This document shows, one piece after another, positions 15,118 through 23,665 of a DNA stretch of 64,000 nucleotides. The DNA is from Streptomyces sp. WMMC500 (GTDB lineage Bacteria > Actinomycetota > Actinomycetes > Streptomycetales > Streptomycetaceae). A program made the position numbers and the translations under genes. The stretch is taken from contig NZ_CP114905.1 in the NCBI RefSeq assembly GCF_027497195.1, positions 1,674,001-1,738,000 on the forward strand. The letters run 5' to 3'. Each line of letters starts with the position of its first letter. Position 1 is the stretch's first letter. The notes under the pieces were generated by a model. It did no database searches, was not told the origin of the DNA, and saw nothing but the letters and a program-made list of their open reading frames with translations.

Positions 15118-16719
15118 TCAGCCCGCCGCCAGCACCTCCTTGACCACCGGCCCCGCCGCGTCGCTGCCGTGACCCCCGGCCGGGACCACCGCCGCGGCGG
15201 CCACGTCGCCGCGGTACGCCGTGAACCAACTGTCCGGCCGCTCCTGCCCGCCGACCTCCGCCGAGCCGGTCTTCGCCCCCGCGCCCGCGCCGAGCCCGAC
15301 GCCCGCGGCCGTGCCGTCGGCGGCCGTCAGCTCCATCATCCCGCGCAGGTCCGCCGCCACGCCCGCGGGCAGCGGCTCCGCGGTGGCCAGGTCGCGGTCG
15401 TTGAACGAGCGCGGGAGCAGCACCGGCTGGCGGAACGCACCGGACCGGACGGTGGCGGCGACGGACGCCATGGTCAGCGGGTTCATCTGCACCCTGCCCT
15501 GGCCGATGATCGCCGCGGACTTCTCGTCCCCGTCGCCGACGGGCACGCCGCCGTCGAAGGTCGCCACCCCGCTCTGCCAGTCGTCGTCGCCGAGGCCGAA
15601 CCAGCGGCGGGCGGTGGCGGCCAGCTCGTCGTCGGCCAGCTCGTCGCTGAGCGAGACGAACGCCGTGTTGCAGGACTGCGCGAAGTCCTGCGCGAACGTG
15701 GCGTCCTCGTTCGCGGCGCCCTCCGCGTTGCGGAAGGTCATGCCCTGGTCGTGCGCGTAGGTACGGGGGCAGCTCACCGGCGTCTCGGGCGTGACGCCCC
15801 CGGCCAGCAGCGCCGCCGACGTGATGATCTTGAACGTGGAGCCGGGCGCCGTCGCCCCCTGGAGCGCGTTGTTGAACTCCCCTCCGCCCTTCGCGTTCGC
15901 GACCGCGAGTATCTCGCCGGTGGAGGGCCTGACGGCCACGACGGAGGCCCGGTGGTGGTCCCGCACCGCCTCTTCCGCCGCCCGCTGCACCCCGGCGTCC
16001 AGCGTCGTCGGCAGCTTCGCGGGCCTGCCCTTCGAGACCCTGAGCAGCGACCTGACCCGCTGGGCGCCGTCGGTCTGCTCGATCAGCACCTCGATCCCGG
16101 GCTCGCCGCGCAGCTTCCCCGCGTACCGCTCGCGCAGTTGCGCGAACACCGGCCCCAGCGACGGGTACTCCTCCTCGCTCAGCGTCCTGCCGTCCGCTCC
16201 GACCGCGACCACCTGCGGGGTCTCGCCCTCCCGCGTCACCAGGCGGTGGTTCTCGGCCAGGTCCGGATGCACGACCGAGGACTCCCAGTCGACCAGCGGC
16301 TCGCCGGTCGTCCGGCCGCGTACGACCGTCAGCTCGGAGTCGTACGTCCACGTCTTTGCGTGCCCCTCGGCCACGACCCGCGCCGACACCGAGAACGGCA
16401 CCGTCGCCCCCTTCGCCGCCCCCGGCTCCAGCGCGACCTCGCGCACCCTGGCGTCCGTGAAGTACGCCCCGAGCACCGGCTGCGCCTCGGCGGCGTAGTC
16501 CGTGAGCCGGGCGGCGGCGGCAGGGCGGCGGTCGGCCCAGGCGGCGAGGAAGTCACGGGCGGTGGTACGGACCTCGGCCGCGCTGGGCGGCCCGGTCTGC
16601 ACGTCGTCGCCGTCGTTCCCGCCGGCGAGCGCCTGGTAGATGTTGGTGACACCGAACACGGCCAGCGCGGCCATCCCGGCGAGCACCAGGCATAAGACGG
16701 CTTTCGCTCCCGTTCGCAT
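15118..16719 (-). CDS. Penicillin-binding protein, monofunctional transpeptidase
   Basis: A 533-residue membrane-anchored transpeptidase that crosslinks peptidoglycan. The N-terminus has one membrane segment (about residues 5-27), then an NTF2-like MecA-N-type domain (about 40-155), a linker/dimerisation region, and the transpeptidase domain from about 250. The active-site motifs are all present: Ser-x-x-Lys in GSTFKI, Ser-x-Asn in QSCNTAF and Lys-Thr-Gly in AKTGSAEV. The start ATG follows GGGGGA. PBPs with this architecture are numerous in Streptomyces and some tolerate beta-lactams, but resistance cannot be inferred here. It is divergent from an ABC exporter. Confidence 0.93.
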   Translation of the reverse strand: MRTGAKAVLCLVLAGMAALAVFGVTNIYQALAGGNDGDDVQTGPPSAAEVRTTARDFLAAWADRRPAAAARLTDYAAEAQPVLGAYFTDARVREVALEPGAAKGATVPFSVSARVVAEGHAKTWTYDSELTVVRGRTTGEPLVDWESSVVHPDLAENHRLVTREGETPQVVAVGADGRTLSEEEYPSLGPVFAQLRERYAGKLRGEPGIEVLIEQTDGAQRVRSLLRVSKGRPAKLPTTLDAGVQRAAEEAVRDHHRASVVAVRPSTGEILAVANAKGGGEFNNALQGATAPGSTFKIITSAALLAGGVTPETPVSCPRTYAHDQGMTFRNAEGAANEDATFAQDFAQSCNTAFVSLSDELADDELAATARRWFGLGDDDWQSGVATFDGGVPVGDGDEKSAAIIGQGRVQMNPLTMASVAATVRSGAFRQPVLLPRSFNDRDLATAEPLPAGVAADLRGMMELTAADGTAAGVGLGAGAGAKTGSAEVGGQERPDSWFTAYRGDVAAAAVVPAGGHGSDAAGPVVKEVLAAG

Positions 16720-16792
16720 GCGCGTCCCCCCTGCAGTCGAGGCCCCCCACGAACCGACCCCGACTCTACCGGCCGGCTCCGGCCCCCCGCGG

Positions 16793-16823
16793 TTGCACTG
16801 AACCATGGTTGAAGTTCTAGCTT
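16793..16823 (+). promoter_or_regulatory. Candidate promoter with palindromic operator for the ABC exporter
   Basis: TTGCAC (16793-16798) and TAGCTT (16818-16823) make a possible -35/-10 pair with a 19-base spacer. The perfect 10-base palindrome AACCATGGTT (16801-16810) sits in the spacer. It is one of few AT-containing patches in the region. A small dimeric repressor such as a MarR or TetR protein could bind it. No such gene is adjacent. Confidence 0.35.
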
Positions 16824-16875
16824 TACGGGGCAGGCCGCCCGCACCCGGCCGCGCACCACGAGACGGGAGAACCCG

Positions 16876-18840
16876 ATGGACATGCAGGCCACCGCCTGGC
16901 AGTCGCTGCACAGCACGGTCACCGCGCAGCGGGACAAGCGCCCGCTGTCGCGCGCCGGGCTCGGGCGGATCTGGCGCTTCGCCCAGCCGCACCGGCGGCT
17001 GCTGAGATGGTTCCTGCTGCTCAGCGTGGTGACCGCGGCGCTGGCCGTGGCCACGCCGCTGCTCGCCGGCCAGGTCGTGGACGCCATCGTCAACGACGCC
17101 GACCGGGGCCGGGTCGTCTCCCTGGCGCTGCTGATCGCCGCCATCGCGGTCGGCGAGGCCGGGTTCGGACTGCTGTCGCGCTGGCTCTCGGCCCGTATCG
17201 GCGAAGGGCTCATCCTCCACCTGCGCACCGCCGTCTACGACCACGTGCAGCGCATGCCCGTCGCGTTCTTCACCCGCACCCGCACCGGCGCCCTCGTCAG
17301 CCGGCTCAACAACGACGTGCTCGGCGCCCAGCGCGCGTTCAGCAACACCCTCTCCGGCGTCGTCGGCAACCTGGTCACGCTGCTGCTCACGCTCGCCGTC
17401 ATGCTGCGGCTCTCCTGGCAGATCACCCTCCTCGCGCTCGTGCTGCTGCCCGTCTTCGTGCTGCCCGCGCGCCGCATGGGCGCCCGGCTCGCCCGGCTGC
17501 AGCGGGAGGCCGCCGGCCACAACGCCGCGATGGGCACCCAGATGACCGAGCGGTTCTCCGCGGCCGGGGCGACGCTCGTCAAGCTGTACGGACGGCCCGA
17601 GCGGGAGTCGGCGGAGTTCCGGCAGCGGGCGGCGCGCGTGCGGGACATCGGGATCCGTACCGCGATGGTGCAGACGCTCTTCGTCACCGCCCTCACCCTC
17701 GTCTCCGCGCTCGCCCTCGCGCTCGTCTACGGCCTCGGCGGCTGGTTCGCGCTGCGCGGCACCCTCGACGCCGGCTCCGTCGTGGCCCTCGCCCTGCTCA
17801 TCACCCGCCTGTACGCGCCGCTGACCTCGCTGGCGGGGGCGCGGGTGGAGGTGATGAGCGCGCTCGTCAGCTTCGAGCGGGTCTTCGAGGTGCTGGACCT
17901 GAAGCCCCTGGTCGCCGAGCGGCCGGACGCACGGGAGGTGCCGGAGGGGCCGGTGGCGGTGGAGTTCGACGGCGTGGACTTCGGCTACCCGGCCGCCGAC
18001 AAGGTGTCGCTGGCCTCGCTGGAGGAGGTCGCGGTGCTGGACACCAAGGCCGGCGCGCAGGTGCTGCACGGGGTGTCGTTCCGCGCGGAGCCCGGGCGGA
18101 TGGTCGCCCTCGTCGGCTCCTCGGGCGCGGGCAAGTCGACGATCGCGCAGCTCATCCCGCGGCTGTACGACACGGACGGCGGCACGGTCCGCCTCGGCGG
18201 CGTGGACGTCCGCGACCTGTCGGCCGCCTCGGTGCGGGCGACGCTGGGCATGGTCACCCAGGACGGGCACCTCTTCCACGAGTCGGTGCGCGAGAACCTG
18301 CTGCTGGCGCGGCCGGACGCGAGCGACGCGGACCTGTGGGACGTACTGCGCAAGGCGCGGCTGGACGAGCTGATGGCGGGGCTGCCGGAGGGCCTGGACA
18401 CCGTCGTCGGCGAGCGCGGCTACCGGCTCTCGGGCGGTGAGCGGCAGCGGCTGACGATCGCCCGGCTGCTGCTGGCGGAGCCGCGCGTGGTCGTCCTGGA
18501 CGAGGCCACGGCGCACCTGGACTCCACCTCGGAGGCGGCGGTGCAGGAGGCGCTGGCGGAGGCGCTGGCCGGGCGCACGGCGGTGGTCATCGCGCACCGG
18601 CTGTCCACGGTGCGGGCCGCGGACCAGATCCTGGTGGTCGAGGAGGGCCGGATCGTGGAGCGGGGCACGCACGCGGAGCTGCTGGCGGCCGGCGGGCGGT
18701 ACGAGGAGCTGTACCGGACGCAGTTCGCCGAGGACGGCGGGGCCGGCGCGGGCGGCCCGGCTGCGGCGGGCACCGTGTGCCTGGTCGGGGACGGCGGGCA
18801 GTGCGGCAAGGGCGGGGAGCTGGTGGCGCAGGAGGCGTAG
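16876..18840 (+). CDS. ABC exporter, fused membrane and ATPase domains (multidrug type)
   Basis: A 654-residue half-transporter that works as a dimer to export lipids or drugs. Residues about 45-330 form six membrane helices. The ATPase domain follows, with Walker A GSSGAGKST, signature LSGGERQRLTIARLLL, Walker B VVLDEATAHLD and the switch His in IAHRLSTV. A 20-residue insertion between the first ATPase strand (FGYPAADKVS) and LHGVSFRAEPG is typical of this Streptomyces group. The C-terminal tail is Gly/Ala rich with two Cys and no obvious function. It is divergent from the PBP gene. Confidence 0.92.
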   Translation: MDMQATAWQSLHSTVTAQRDKRPLSRAGLGRIWRFAQPHRRLLRWFLLLSVVTAALAVATPLLAGQVVDAIVNDADRGRVVSLALLIAAIAVGEAGFGLLSRWLSARIGEGLILHLRTAVYDHVQRMPVAFFTRTRTGALVSRLNNDVLGAQRAFSNTLSGVVGNLVTLLLTLAVMLRLSWQITLLALVLLPVFVLPARRMGARLARLQREAAGHNAAMGTQMTERFSAAGATLVKLYGRPERESAEFRQRAARVRDIGIRTAMVQTLFVTALTLVSALALALVYGLGGWFALRGTLDAGSVVALALLITRLYAPLTSLAGARVEVMSALVSFERVFEVLDLKPLVAERPDAREVPEGPVAVEFDGVDFGYPAADKVSLASLEEVAVLDTKAGAQVLHGVSFRAEPGRMVALVGSSGAGKSTIAQLIPRLYDTDGGTVRLGGVDVRDLSAASVRATLGMVTQDGHLFHESVRENLLLARPDASDADLWDVLRKARLDELMAGLPEGLDTVVGERGYRLSGGERQRLTIARLLLAEPRVVVLDEATAHLDSTSEAAVQEALAEALAGRTAVVIAHRLSTVRAADQILVVEEGRIVERGTHAELLAAGGRYEELYRTQFAEDGGAGAGGPAAAGTVCLVGDGGQCGKGGELVAQEA

Positions 18841-18933
18841 GACGCGGGCGTACGGGCCCGGGCGCGGGGCGTACCGGGTGCGCCGCCCCCGGCGCCGGCG
18901 GCGGCGGCGTGCCGACGGCGGGGCGGGGCGGTG

Positions 18934-20199
18934 TCAGGCGACCGGGTCCGGTTCCGGGACGGGCGCGCCCGGGAGGTGGCGGCGGGTGCGTACCGGCGAG
19001 AAGTACAGCGGCAGCGCCGCCACCACCAGGATCACCGCCCCGGTCCACAGCGCCGCCCGTACGCCCGCCAGCTCGCCGATCACCCCGGACAGCGCCGAGC
19101 CGAGCGCGACGGACCCCATGAGCAGGAACCGGAAGGTGGCGTTCATCCGGCCCAGCAGCGCGTCCGGCGTCAGCCCCTGCCGCAGGCTCAGCCCCAGCAC
19201 GTTGTCGATGCCGGTCTTCACCGACACCAGCGCCATCCCCGCGACCCCCGCCACGCACAGCAGCGGCGGCCGGCTCAGCAGCGGTACGAGCAGCGCCGCC
19301 GGCGCGAGCCACAGCCCGGCGATGGCCAGCGTCCACCCGCATCCCCGCCGGGCGGCGAGCGGCCGCGCGAGCCGGGCGCCCACGAAGGTGGCGGTGCCGC
19401 AGAACACCCAGTAGACGCCCAGCAGCCAGGCGGGCAGCCCGAGTTGGCGGACGAAGAGCACCGGGACCATGGTGTTGACGGTCTGCGCCCCGAGGTTGGT
19501 GCAGGCCGCGGCCAGGGCCAGCGGCCGCAGTTCGCGGCTGCCCAGCACGTGCCGCAGCCCGTCGCGCATCTCGGCGGCCAGCCGGCGGGAGGCCGTCGGC
19601 GCCGGCCGCGCGCGGCGCGAGGTGCCGCCGCGGATGCCGGTGAGCGATATGGCCGCGGCGAGGTGGCTGACGGCCTGCGCCGCGACCGCGACCGGCGCCG
19701 TCAGCACCTCCACCAGCAGCCCGCCCACCCCGCGCCCGGCGACGCTGCCGACCGCGTACAGGCCGACGACGCCCGCGTTCGCCCGCACCAGCGCCTCCCG
19801 CCCGACCACCGCGGGCAGGCAACTGTGCGAGGCGACGTCGAAGAAGACGGTGGCGCAGCCGGCCAGCAGCACGGCCGCGTACAGGTACGGAAGGGTGAGC
19901 ATGCCGAACCACCAGGCCAGCGGGACGACGGTGAGCAGCACGACCCGCGCCAGGGCGGCGGTCACCAGCACCGGCACACAGCCGAGCCGGTCGACCCACA
20001 CCCCGGAGGGCAGTCCGATCAGCAGGTACGCACAGGTGCCGAGCGCCGCCAGCAGGCCGATCTGACCGGGGCTCGCGCCGAGACCGAGCGCCAGCAGCGG
20101 AAGGGCCAGATGGCCGACCTGGATGCCGATCTGGTCGGCGGCGGTGGCGGCGTACAGCCGTCGGAAGGCGGGCACGCGCCAGGGGGATGCGGATGCCAT
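18934..20199 (-). CDS. Major facilitator superfamily exporter
   Basis: A 421-residue membrane protein with 12 predicted helices. The sequence is typical of the EntS-like / macrolide-efflux-like MFS group: short FRRLYAATAADQIG at the N-terminus and a conserved loop after helix 2, IGLPSGVWVDRLGCVPVLVT. The third transmembrane region has lost most charged residues. It is predicted to export a small hydrophobic compound or siderophore. The gene sits 70 bases downstream of a nucleotidyltransferase gene on the same strand and close to the Erm gene. A role in antibiotic export is a possibility from context only. Confidence 0.85.
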   Translation of the reverse strand: MASASPWRVPAFRRLYAATAADQIGIQVGHLALPLLALGLGASPGQIGLLAALGTCAYLLIGLPSGVWVDRLGCVPVLVTAALARVVLLTVVPLAWWFGMLTLPYLYAAVLLAGCATVFFDVASHSCLPAVVGREALVRANAGVVGLYAVGSVAGRGVGGLLVEVLTAPVAVAAQAVSHLAAAISLTGIRGGTSRRARPAPTASRRLAAEMRDGLRHVLGSRELRPLALAAACTNLGAQTVNTMVPVLFVRQLGLPAWLLGVYWVFCGTATFVGARLARPLAARRGCGWTLAIAGLWLAPAALLVPLLSRPPLLCVAGVAGMALVSVKTGIDNVLGLSLRQGLTPDALLGRMNATFRFLLMGSVALGSALSGVIGELAGVRAALWTGAVILVVAALPLYFSPVRTRRHLPGAPVPEPDPVA

Positions 20200-20268
20200 G
20201 GGGGGAGCTTGCCGTGCCGCGCGGGCCTGGCGAAACCGGGGCGCGTCCGTCCCGCCCCGGCGGCCCCG

Positions 20269-21030
20269 CTACCGGTATGCTCCGCCCTTCGCGCCCGGCG
20301 GCGGGGGCGCGGTGTCCGGCCCGGCCAGCAGCGGCAGGACGTCCGCCACCAGCTCCAACTGCAGCCGCAGCGCGTCCCGCGGGGCCGCGCGCAGCACGGC
20401 GCGCATCAGGTCGGTGGCGCCGGCGGGGGCCTTGAGGTCGTCCAGGTGGCGCTGGCAGGTGCCGAGGTCGAGGGAGGGGTTGGGCAGGTCGTTGGCCGCC
20501 CACAGGGTGCGCATCAGCTCGTTGGTCAGGGCGGCCGCCGCCCACCCCGTCTCCACGGGGTCGCCGCGCTGGCGCACGGCCTGCATCTTGGGTACCGCGT
20601 GCGCCCAGAGCCGGGCGTAGTGCGCCTTGACGGGCGCGGGGGTGCGGTAGCCGGCGTGGATGGCCGCGGCGTCGGCCATGAGCCCGGCCACGGCGCCGTC
20701 GGGGTCGTGCAGCGGGACGCCGTCGAGGAAGGCGTAGCCCCAGGACTCGTCGCCGACGCGGTCCGGCGCGAAGTGCGAGCGCCACTGCCCGGCGGTGCGG
20801 GGCACGAGGTCGACCGGCAGCGGGCGGCGCCGGGACCGCCAGGAGGCGGGGCGCACGGGGTCGAGGGCGGTGACCACGAGCACGTCGAGGTCGGAGTCGG
20901 GGCGGCCGGTGCCGCGGGCGAGGGATCCGGACAGCAGAACACCGCGGACGTCGGGGTCCGCGCGCAGTTCGGTCAGCACCACCTCGAGCACCGTGCGGTG
21001 CAGGGGGGTGGGAAAGGCAGCGGTGGTCAT
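20269..21030 (-). CDS. Nucleotidyltransferase-fold protein
   Basis: A 253-residue protein whose N-terminal domain carries GSLARGTGRPDSDLD, the GSx(10)DxD metal-binding motif of the Pol-beta nucleotidyltransferase superfamily. A third carboxylate is probable in LPVDLVPRT. The C-terminal half is alpha-helical and resembles the helical domain of aminoglycoside nucleotidyltransferases and other KNTase-like proteins. It could adenylylate a small molecule, including a drug, but it matches no named resistance enzyme that I recognise. It is divergent from the Erm transcription unit and precedes the MFS gene on its strand. The start ATG has GGGAG close upstream. Confidence 0.75.
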   Translation of the reverse strand: MTTAAFPTPLHRTVLEVVLTELRADPDVRGVLLSGSLARGTGRPDSDLDVLVVTALDPVRPASWRSRRRPLPVDLVPRTAGQWRSHFAPDRVGDESWGYAFLDGVPLHDPDGAVAGLMADAAAIHAGYRTPAPVKAHYARLWAHAVPKMQAVRQRGDPVETGWAAAALTNELMRTLWAANDLPNPSLDLGTCQRHLDDLKAPAGATDLMRAVLRAAPRDALRLQLELVADVLPLLAGPDTAPPPPGAKGGAYR

Positions 21031-21119
21031 CTCGCTCCCGGGTCCGGCCAGCGGGAGCGTAGCAGGACCGGCACCGAGCGTGTGGGCCCGGGGCACGGTA
21101 CGCGGGCCGCGGGGGCGGG

Positions 21120-21157
21120 AAAACGGAGGTGCGCGGGCGGGGGCGGGCGACTAGGGT
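21120..21157 (+). promoter_or_regulatory. WhiB7/WblC-like promoter for the erm leader
   Basis: TAGGGT at 21152-21157 is a fair -10. About 18 bases upstream is a weak -35 (ggtgcg, 21128-21133), and just before it lies AAAACGG (21120-21126) in otherwise solid G/C. WhiB7 (WblC in Streptomyces) acts at promoters with an A/T-rich block directly upstream of the -35 and controls erm-type genes in actinobacteria. The transcript would start near 21164 and include the leader peptide. Confidence 0.4.
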
Positions 21158-21191
21158 GCGTACCGAAGTGCACCCGAGGCAAGGAGACGCC

Positions 21192-21323
21192 GTGGCCGGC
21201 TGCTGCTGCTGCGCGGGCATCGGCGGGATGACCCGTCTGTGCACCGGTGGCCACGCAGGTCTGCGGCGTGCGGGTTTCTTCTCCCTCCTGCCGTATCGCC
21301 CCCGCGTGGTCCCGGCGCCCTGA
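21192..21323 (+). CDS. Poly-cysteine leader peptide upstream of erm
   Basis: A 43-codon reading frame begins with GTG 21192 behind a strong AAGGAG (21181-21186). It opens MAGCCCCAGIGGMTRLCTGG, with four Cys codons in a row (21201-21212) and a fifth at codon 17. It ends 188 bases before the erm start. Its position, size and strong ribosome binding site fit a regulatory leader. Codons 36-38 encode Arg-Pro-Arg, an R-x-R pattern known from macrolide-dependent ribosome arrest. The Cys run would suit a cysteine-sensing stall. Which of these matters, if either, is open. Confidence 0.6.
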   Translation: MAGCCCCAGIGGMTRLCTGGHAGLRRAGFFSLLPYRPRVVPAP

Positions 21324-21511
21324 CCGGCAGCCCGGGACGGCACTCCCGCTGAGCGACAGCTCGTCGCAGCCCCCGCGATCCGCGCGCCGTGCGCGCGCCC
21401 GCCGGGCTTTCCCGTCACGTCCGCGTGCCCCGCCGAGGGCCGACGTACCGCTGCCCGGCCAGGGCCATCCGCCAGTCCAGGAACGCACTTCTTCCGGAAG
21501 GACGGCAGGCT

Positions 21512-22423
21512 GTGGCCCGCTCTCACCGACGCGCGCACGCACGCGCGGATTACGGCACGAACCCTCCCACCGACGCCCGCACGACCACGGGCGGCAACGC
21601 CCGTACGAACCGCCGCCGCGGCTCCCCGGCGGAGGGGCGGGGCGACGGCGCCCGGTCCCGCTCCCGGTCCCGCTCCCTGTCCCAGAACTTCCTGGCCGAC
21701 GCCGCCGTCGCCCGGCGCGTGGCGCGCCTCGCGGCGCCCGGTCCCGGCGGCCGGCTCGTGGTCGAGGTCGGCGCCGGCACCGGGGCGCTGACCGAGGCCC
21801 TGGCGCCGCACTGCCGGGAGCTGATCGCCTACGAGATCGACCGCCGGCTGCTGCCCGGGCTCCGCGCCCGGCTCGCCAGGCATCCCCATGTGCGCCTCGT
21901 GGGGCAGGACTTCCTCGCCGCGCGCCCGCCGCGGGAGCCGTTCGTCGCCGTGGGCAACGTCCCGTACGCGCGGACCTCCGAGATCGTCGACTGGTGCCTG
22001 CGCGCGCCGCGGCTGGAGTCGGCGACGTTCGTCACCCAGCTCGAGTACGCCCGCAAGCGGACCGGGGACTACGGACGTTGGAGCCTGCTGACGGTCCGTA
22101 CGTGGCCGTGGCACGAGTGGCGGCTGTGCGGGCGGGTGCCGCGGGAGTGCTTCCGGCCGGTGCCCCGGGTGGACTCGGCGGTGCTGCGGATCGAGCGCCG
22201 CGGGCGCCCGCTGCTGCCGCGGGGCGAGGAGGCGGCGTACCGCCGGATGGTCGAGGCGGGCTTCGGCGGCGCGGGCGGCACGCTGTACGCCTCCCTGCGC
22301 CGCGCGGGCTACCCGACGGCCCGCCTGTCGGCGGCCTTCCGCGCCGCGGCGCTCCCCAAGGACACGGTCGTGGCCTTCGCCACCCCCGCGCAGTGGCTGA
22401 CGCTGCACAAGACGCTGCGCTGA
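21512..22423 (+). CDS. erm: 23S rRNA adenine N6-methyltransferase, Erm family
   Basis: The protein dimethylates A2058 in 23S rRNA and gives macrolide-lincosamide-streptogramin B resistance. It has 303 residues from GTG 21512, which follows GGAAGG. The first 55 residues are an Arg/Ser-rich basic tail, as in ErmE. SLSQNFLADAAVARRVA and VEVGAGTGALTEAL bind SAM, VGNVPYARTSEIVDWC is the catalytic Asn-Pro-Tyr motif, and VTQLEYARKRTGDYGRWS is highly characteristic of actinobacterial Erm. The gene lies behind a leader peptide and a WhiB7-like promoter, so expression is probably drug-inducible. A palindrome (CTTCCGGAAG, 21491-21500) covers its ribosome binding site. I see no macrolide biosynthesis gene in the window. 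Confidence 0.93.
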   Translation: MARSHRRAHARADYGTNPPTDARTTTGGNARTNRRRGSPAEGRGDGARSRSRSRSLSQNFLADAAVARRVARLAAPGPGGRLVVEVGAGTGALTEALAPHCRELIAYEIDRRLLPGLRARLARHPHVRLVGQDFLAARPPREPFVAVGNVPYARTSEIVDWCLRAPRLESATFVTQLEYARKRTGDYGRWSLLTVRTWPWHEWRLCGRVPRECFRPVPRVDSAVLRIERRGRPLLPRGEEAAYRRMVEAGFGGAGGTLYASLRRAGYPTARLSAAFRAAALPKDTVVAFATPAQWLTLHKTLR

Positions 22424-22535
22424 GGCCCCGGACGGGCGCGCGCGGGGTGACGCGGGGGCGGGTGAGCGGGGCGGTCCCACGGGACCGGCGCCACCAGACC
22501 CACGCACGCCGCCGCCTCGGGCCGCGCACGGCAAC

Positions 22536-22581
22536 GGGGCAGCGGCCCCCGAGCACCATGGCGCTCGGGGGCCGCTGCCCC
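22536..22581. terminator. Long perfect hairpin between convergent erm and exonuclease
   Basis: A 19-base perfect inverted repeat (22536-22554 and 22563-22581) with an eight-base loop lies between the erm stop and the end of the convergent exonuclease gene. The left arm begins GGGGCAGCGG and the right arm ends CCGCTGCCCC. It should terminate transcription from both sides. The following 140 bases to the exonuclease stop hold only GC-rich DNA with a duplicated GGTGCAGCGCGGGGC. Confidence 0.75.
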
Positions 22582-22721
22582 ACGCCTTGCGGACCGGGGT
22601 GTGCGCCGCGCGCTGGGCGCCGACGCCCGTGCCGCGCCGCGCGGTGCGGTGCAGCGCGGGGCGGTGCAGCGCGGGGCGGGGGGAGCGCCCGGCACTCCCC
22701 CCGCCCCGCTCCGCTACGCGG

Positions 22722-23486
22722 CTACGCCACCGCCCCGTCCGGGCCGAAGCCGCGCTTGGGGACCGGCTCCGCCTCCGGGGCGGTCGCGTCCGCCGCCGGG
22801 GCCGTCGTCTCCGCCGCCGGGCCGCGGGACTGGCGGGCCAGCCACTGGCGGTAGCCCTCCGCCCGCTCCGCGTGCCAGCCCTCCTGGCCGCGGTGCAGGT
22901 CCCACGCGCCGGCCGACGCCACGTCTCCGTACCGCTCGGCTATCGCCACCGCCAGCCGGACCGCCGCCAGCGCGTCCTCCGCGGCGTCGTGCGCCCGGCC
23001 GAGCACCACCCCGTACTCCACACAGACCGCCTCCAGCGTCCTCTTGCCCTCCCGGAACGGATCCACCGTCCTGTCCATCGCGTACGGATCGATCACCGGT
23101 CCCTCCTCCCCGCCGCCCAGCCGCTCGCGCATCGAGGCGAGCCCGTGGCGGCGCAACTCCGCGGCCAGCAGCGTCAGGTCGAACGTGGCGTTGTACGCGA
23201 CGACGGGCACGCCGCGCGCCCAGTGCGCCGCCAGCGCGTCCGCCACCTCGTCCGCGACCTCCGCCGCCGGCCGTCCGTGGATCGTCGCCCGTTCGTCGGT
23301 GATCCCGTGGATCGCGGTCGTCTCCGGTGGCACCGGAACGCCGGGGTCGGCCAACCACTCCCGCCTGCGCGCCGGCACGCCGCGGACTGCCTCCACGACG
23401 GCGGCGGAGACGATCCGCGCCTCCCCCGGGTCCGTCCCGGTCGTTTCCAGGTCGAAGCCGACCAGCAGCTCCCCGTACCACCCCAT
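22722..23486 (-). CDS. DEDDh 3'-5' exonuclease, DnaQ-like
   Basis: A 254-residue exonuclease of the DnaQ/epsilon group. All metal-binding motifs are visible: Exo I FDLETTGTDP, Exo II YNATFDLTLL with its Asp, and Exo III RAHDAAEDALA with the His and Asp of the DEDDh subclass. The C-terminal 70 residues are a less conserved tail rich in Ala and Pro. It could proofread or trim DNA or RNA ends. It is not fused to a polymerase or GIY-YIG nuclease. It lies downstream of the HEPN gene on the same strand, separated by about 180 bases. Confidence 0.9.
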   Translation of the reverse strand: MGWYGELLVGFDLETTGTDPGEARIVSAAVVEAVRGVPARRREWLADPGVPVPPETTAIHGITDERATIHGRPAAEVADEVADALAAHWARGVPVVAYNATFDLTLLAAELRRHGLASMRERLGGGEEGPVIDPYAMDRTVDPFREGKRTLEAVCVEYGVVLGRAHDAAEDALAAVRLAVAIAERYGDVASAGAWDLHRGQEGWHAERAEGYRQWLARQSRGPAAETTAPAADATAPEAEPVPKRGFGPDGAVA

Positions 23487-23665
23487 GGGCGCCCTCCCTG
23501 CTCCGTGGCCAGTGACTCCACACTCTCACTCGCCACTGACATACCGGACCGGAATATTCCGGTTATCGGGGAGCACGCAAGGCGCGTAGACAACGCGTGG
23601 ACAAGGGGTGCCGGAACGGCCGTGGAGGAGGGCGCGCGAGGGCCGGGAGACCGGGTGCGGACGCG

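Noticed and set aside
18587..22534. Long open frame of about 1,315 codons on the minus strand across the MFS, nucleotidyltransferase and erm genes
   Set aside because: It is a by-product of high GC content. Its translation is Arg/Pro/Gly low complexity, and it lies across well-supported genes in other frames.
22636..22690. Duplicated GGTGCAGCGCGGGGC between erm and exonuclease as a repeat element
   Set aside because: Only two copies in GC-rich intergenic DNA behind a terminator; no function suggested.
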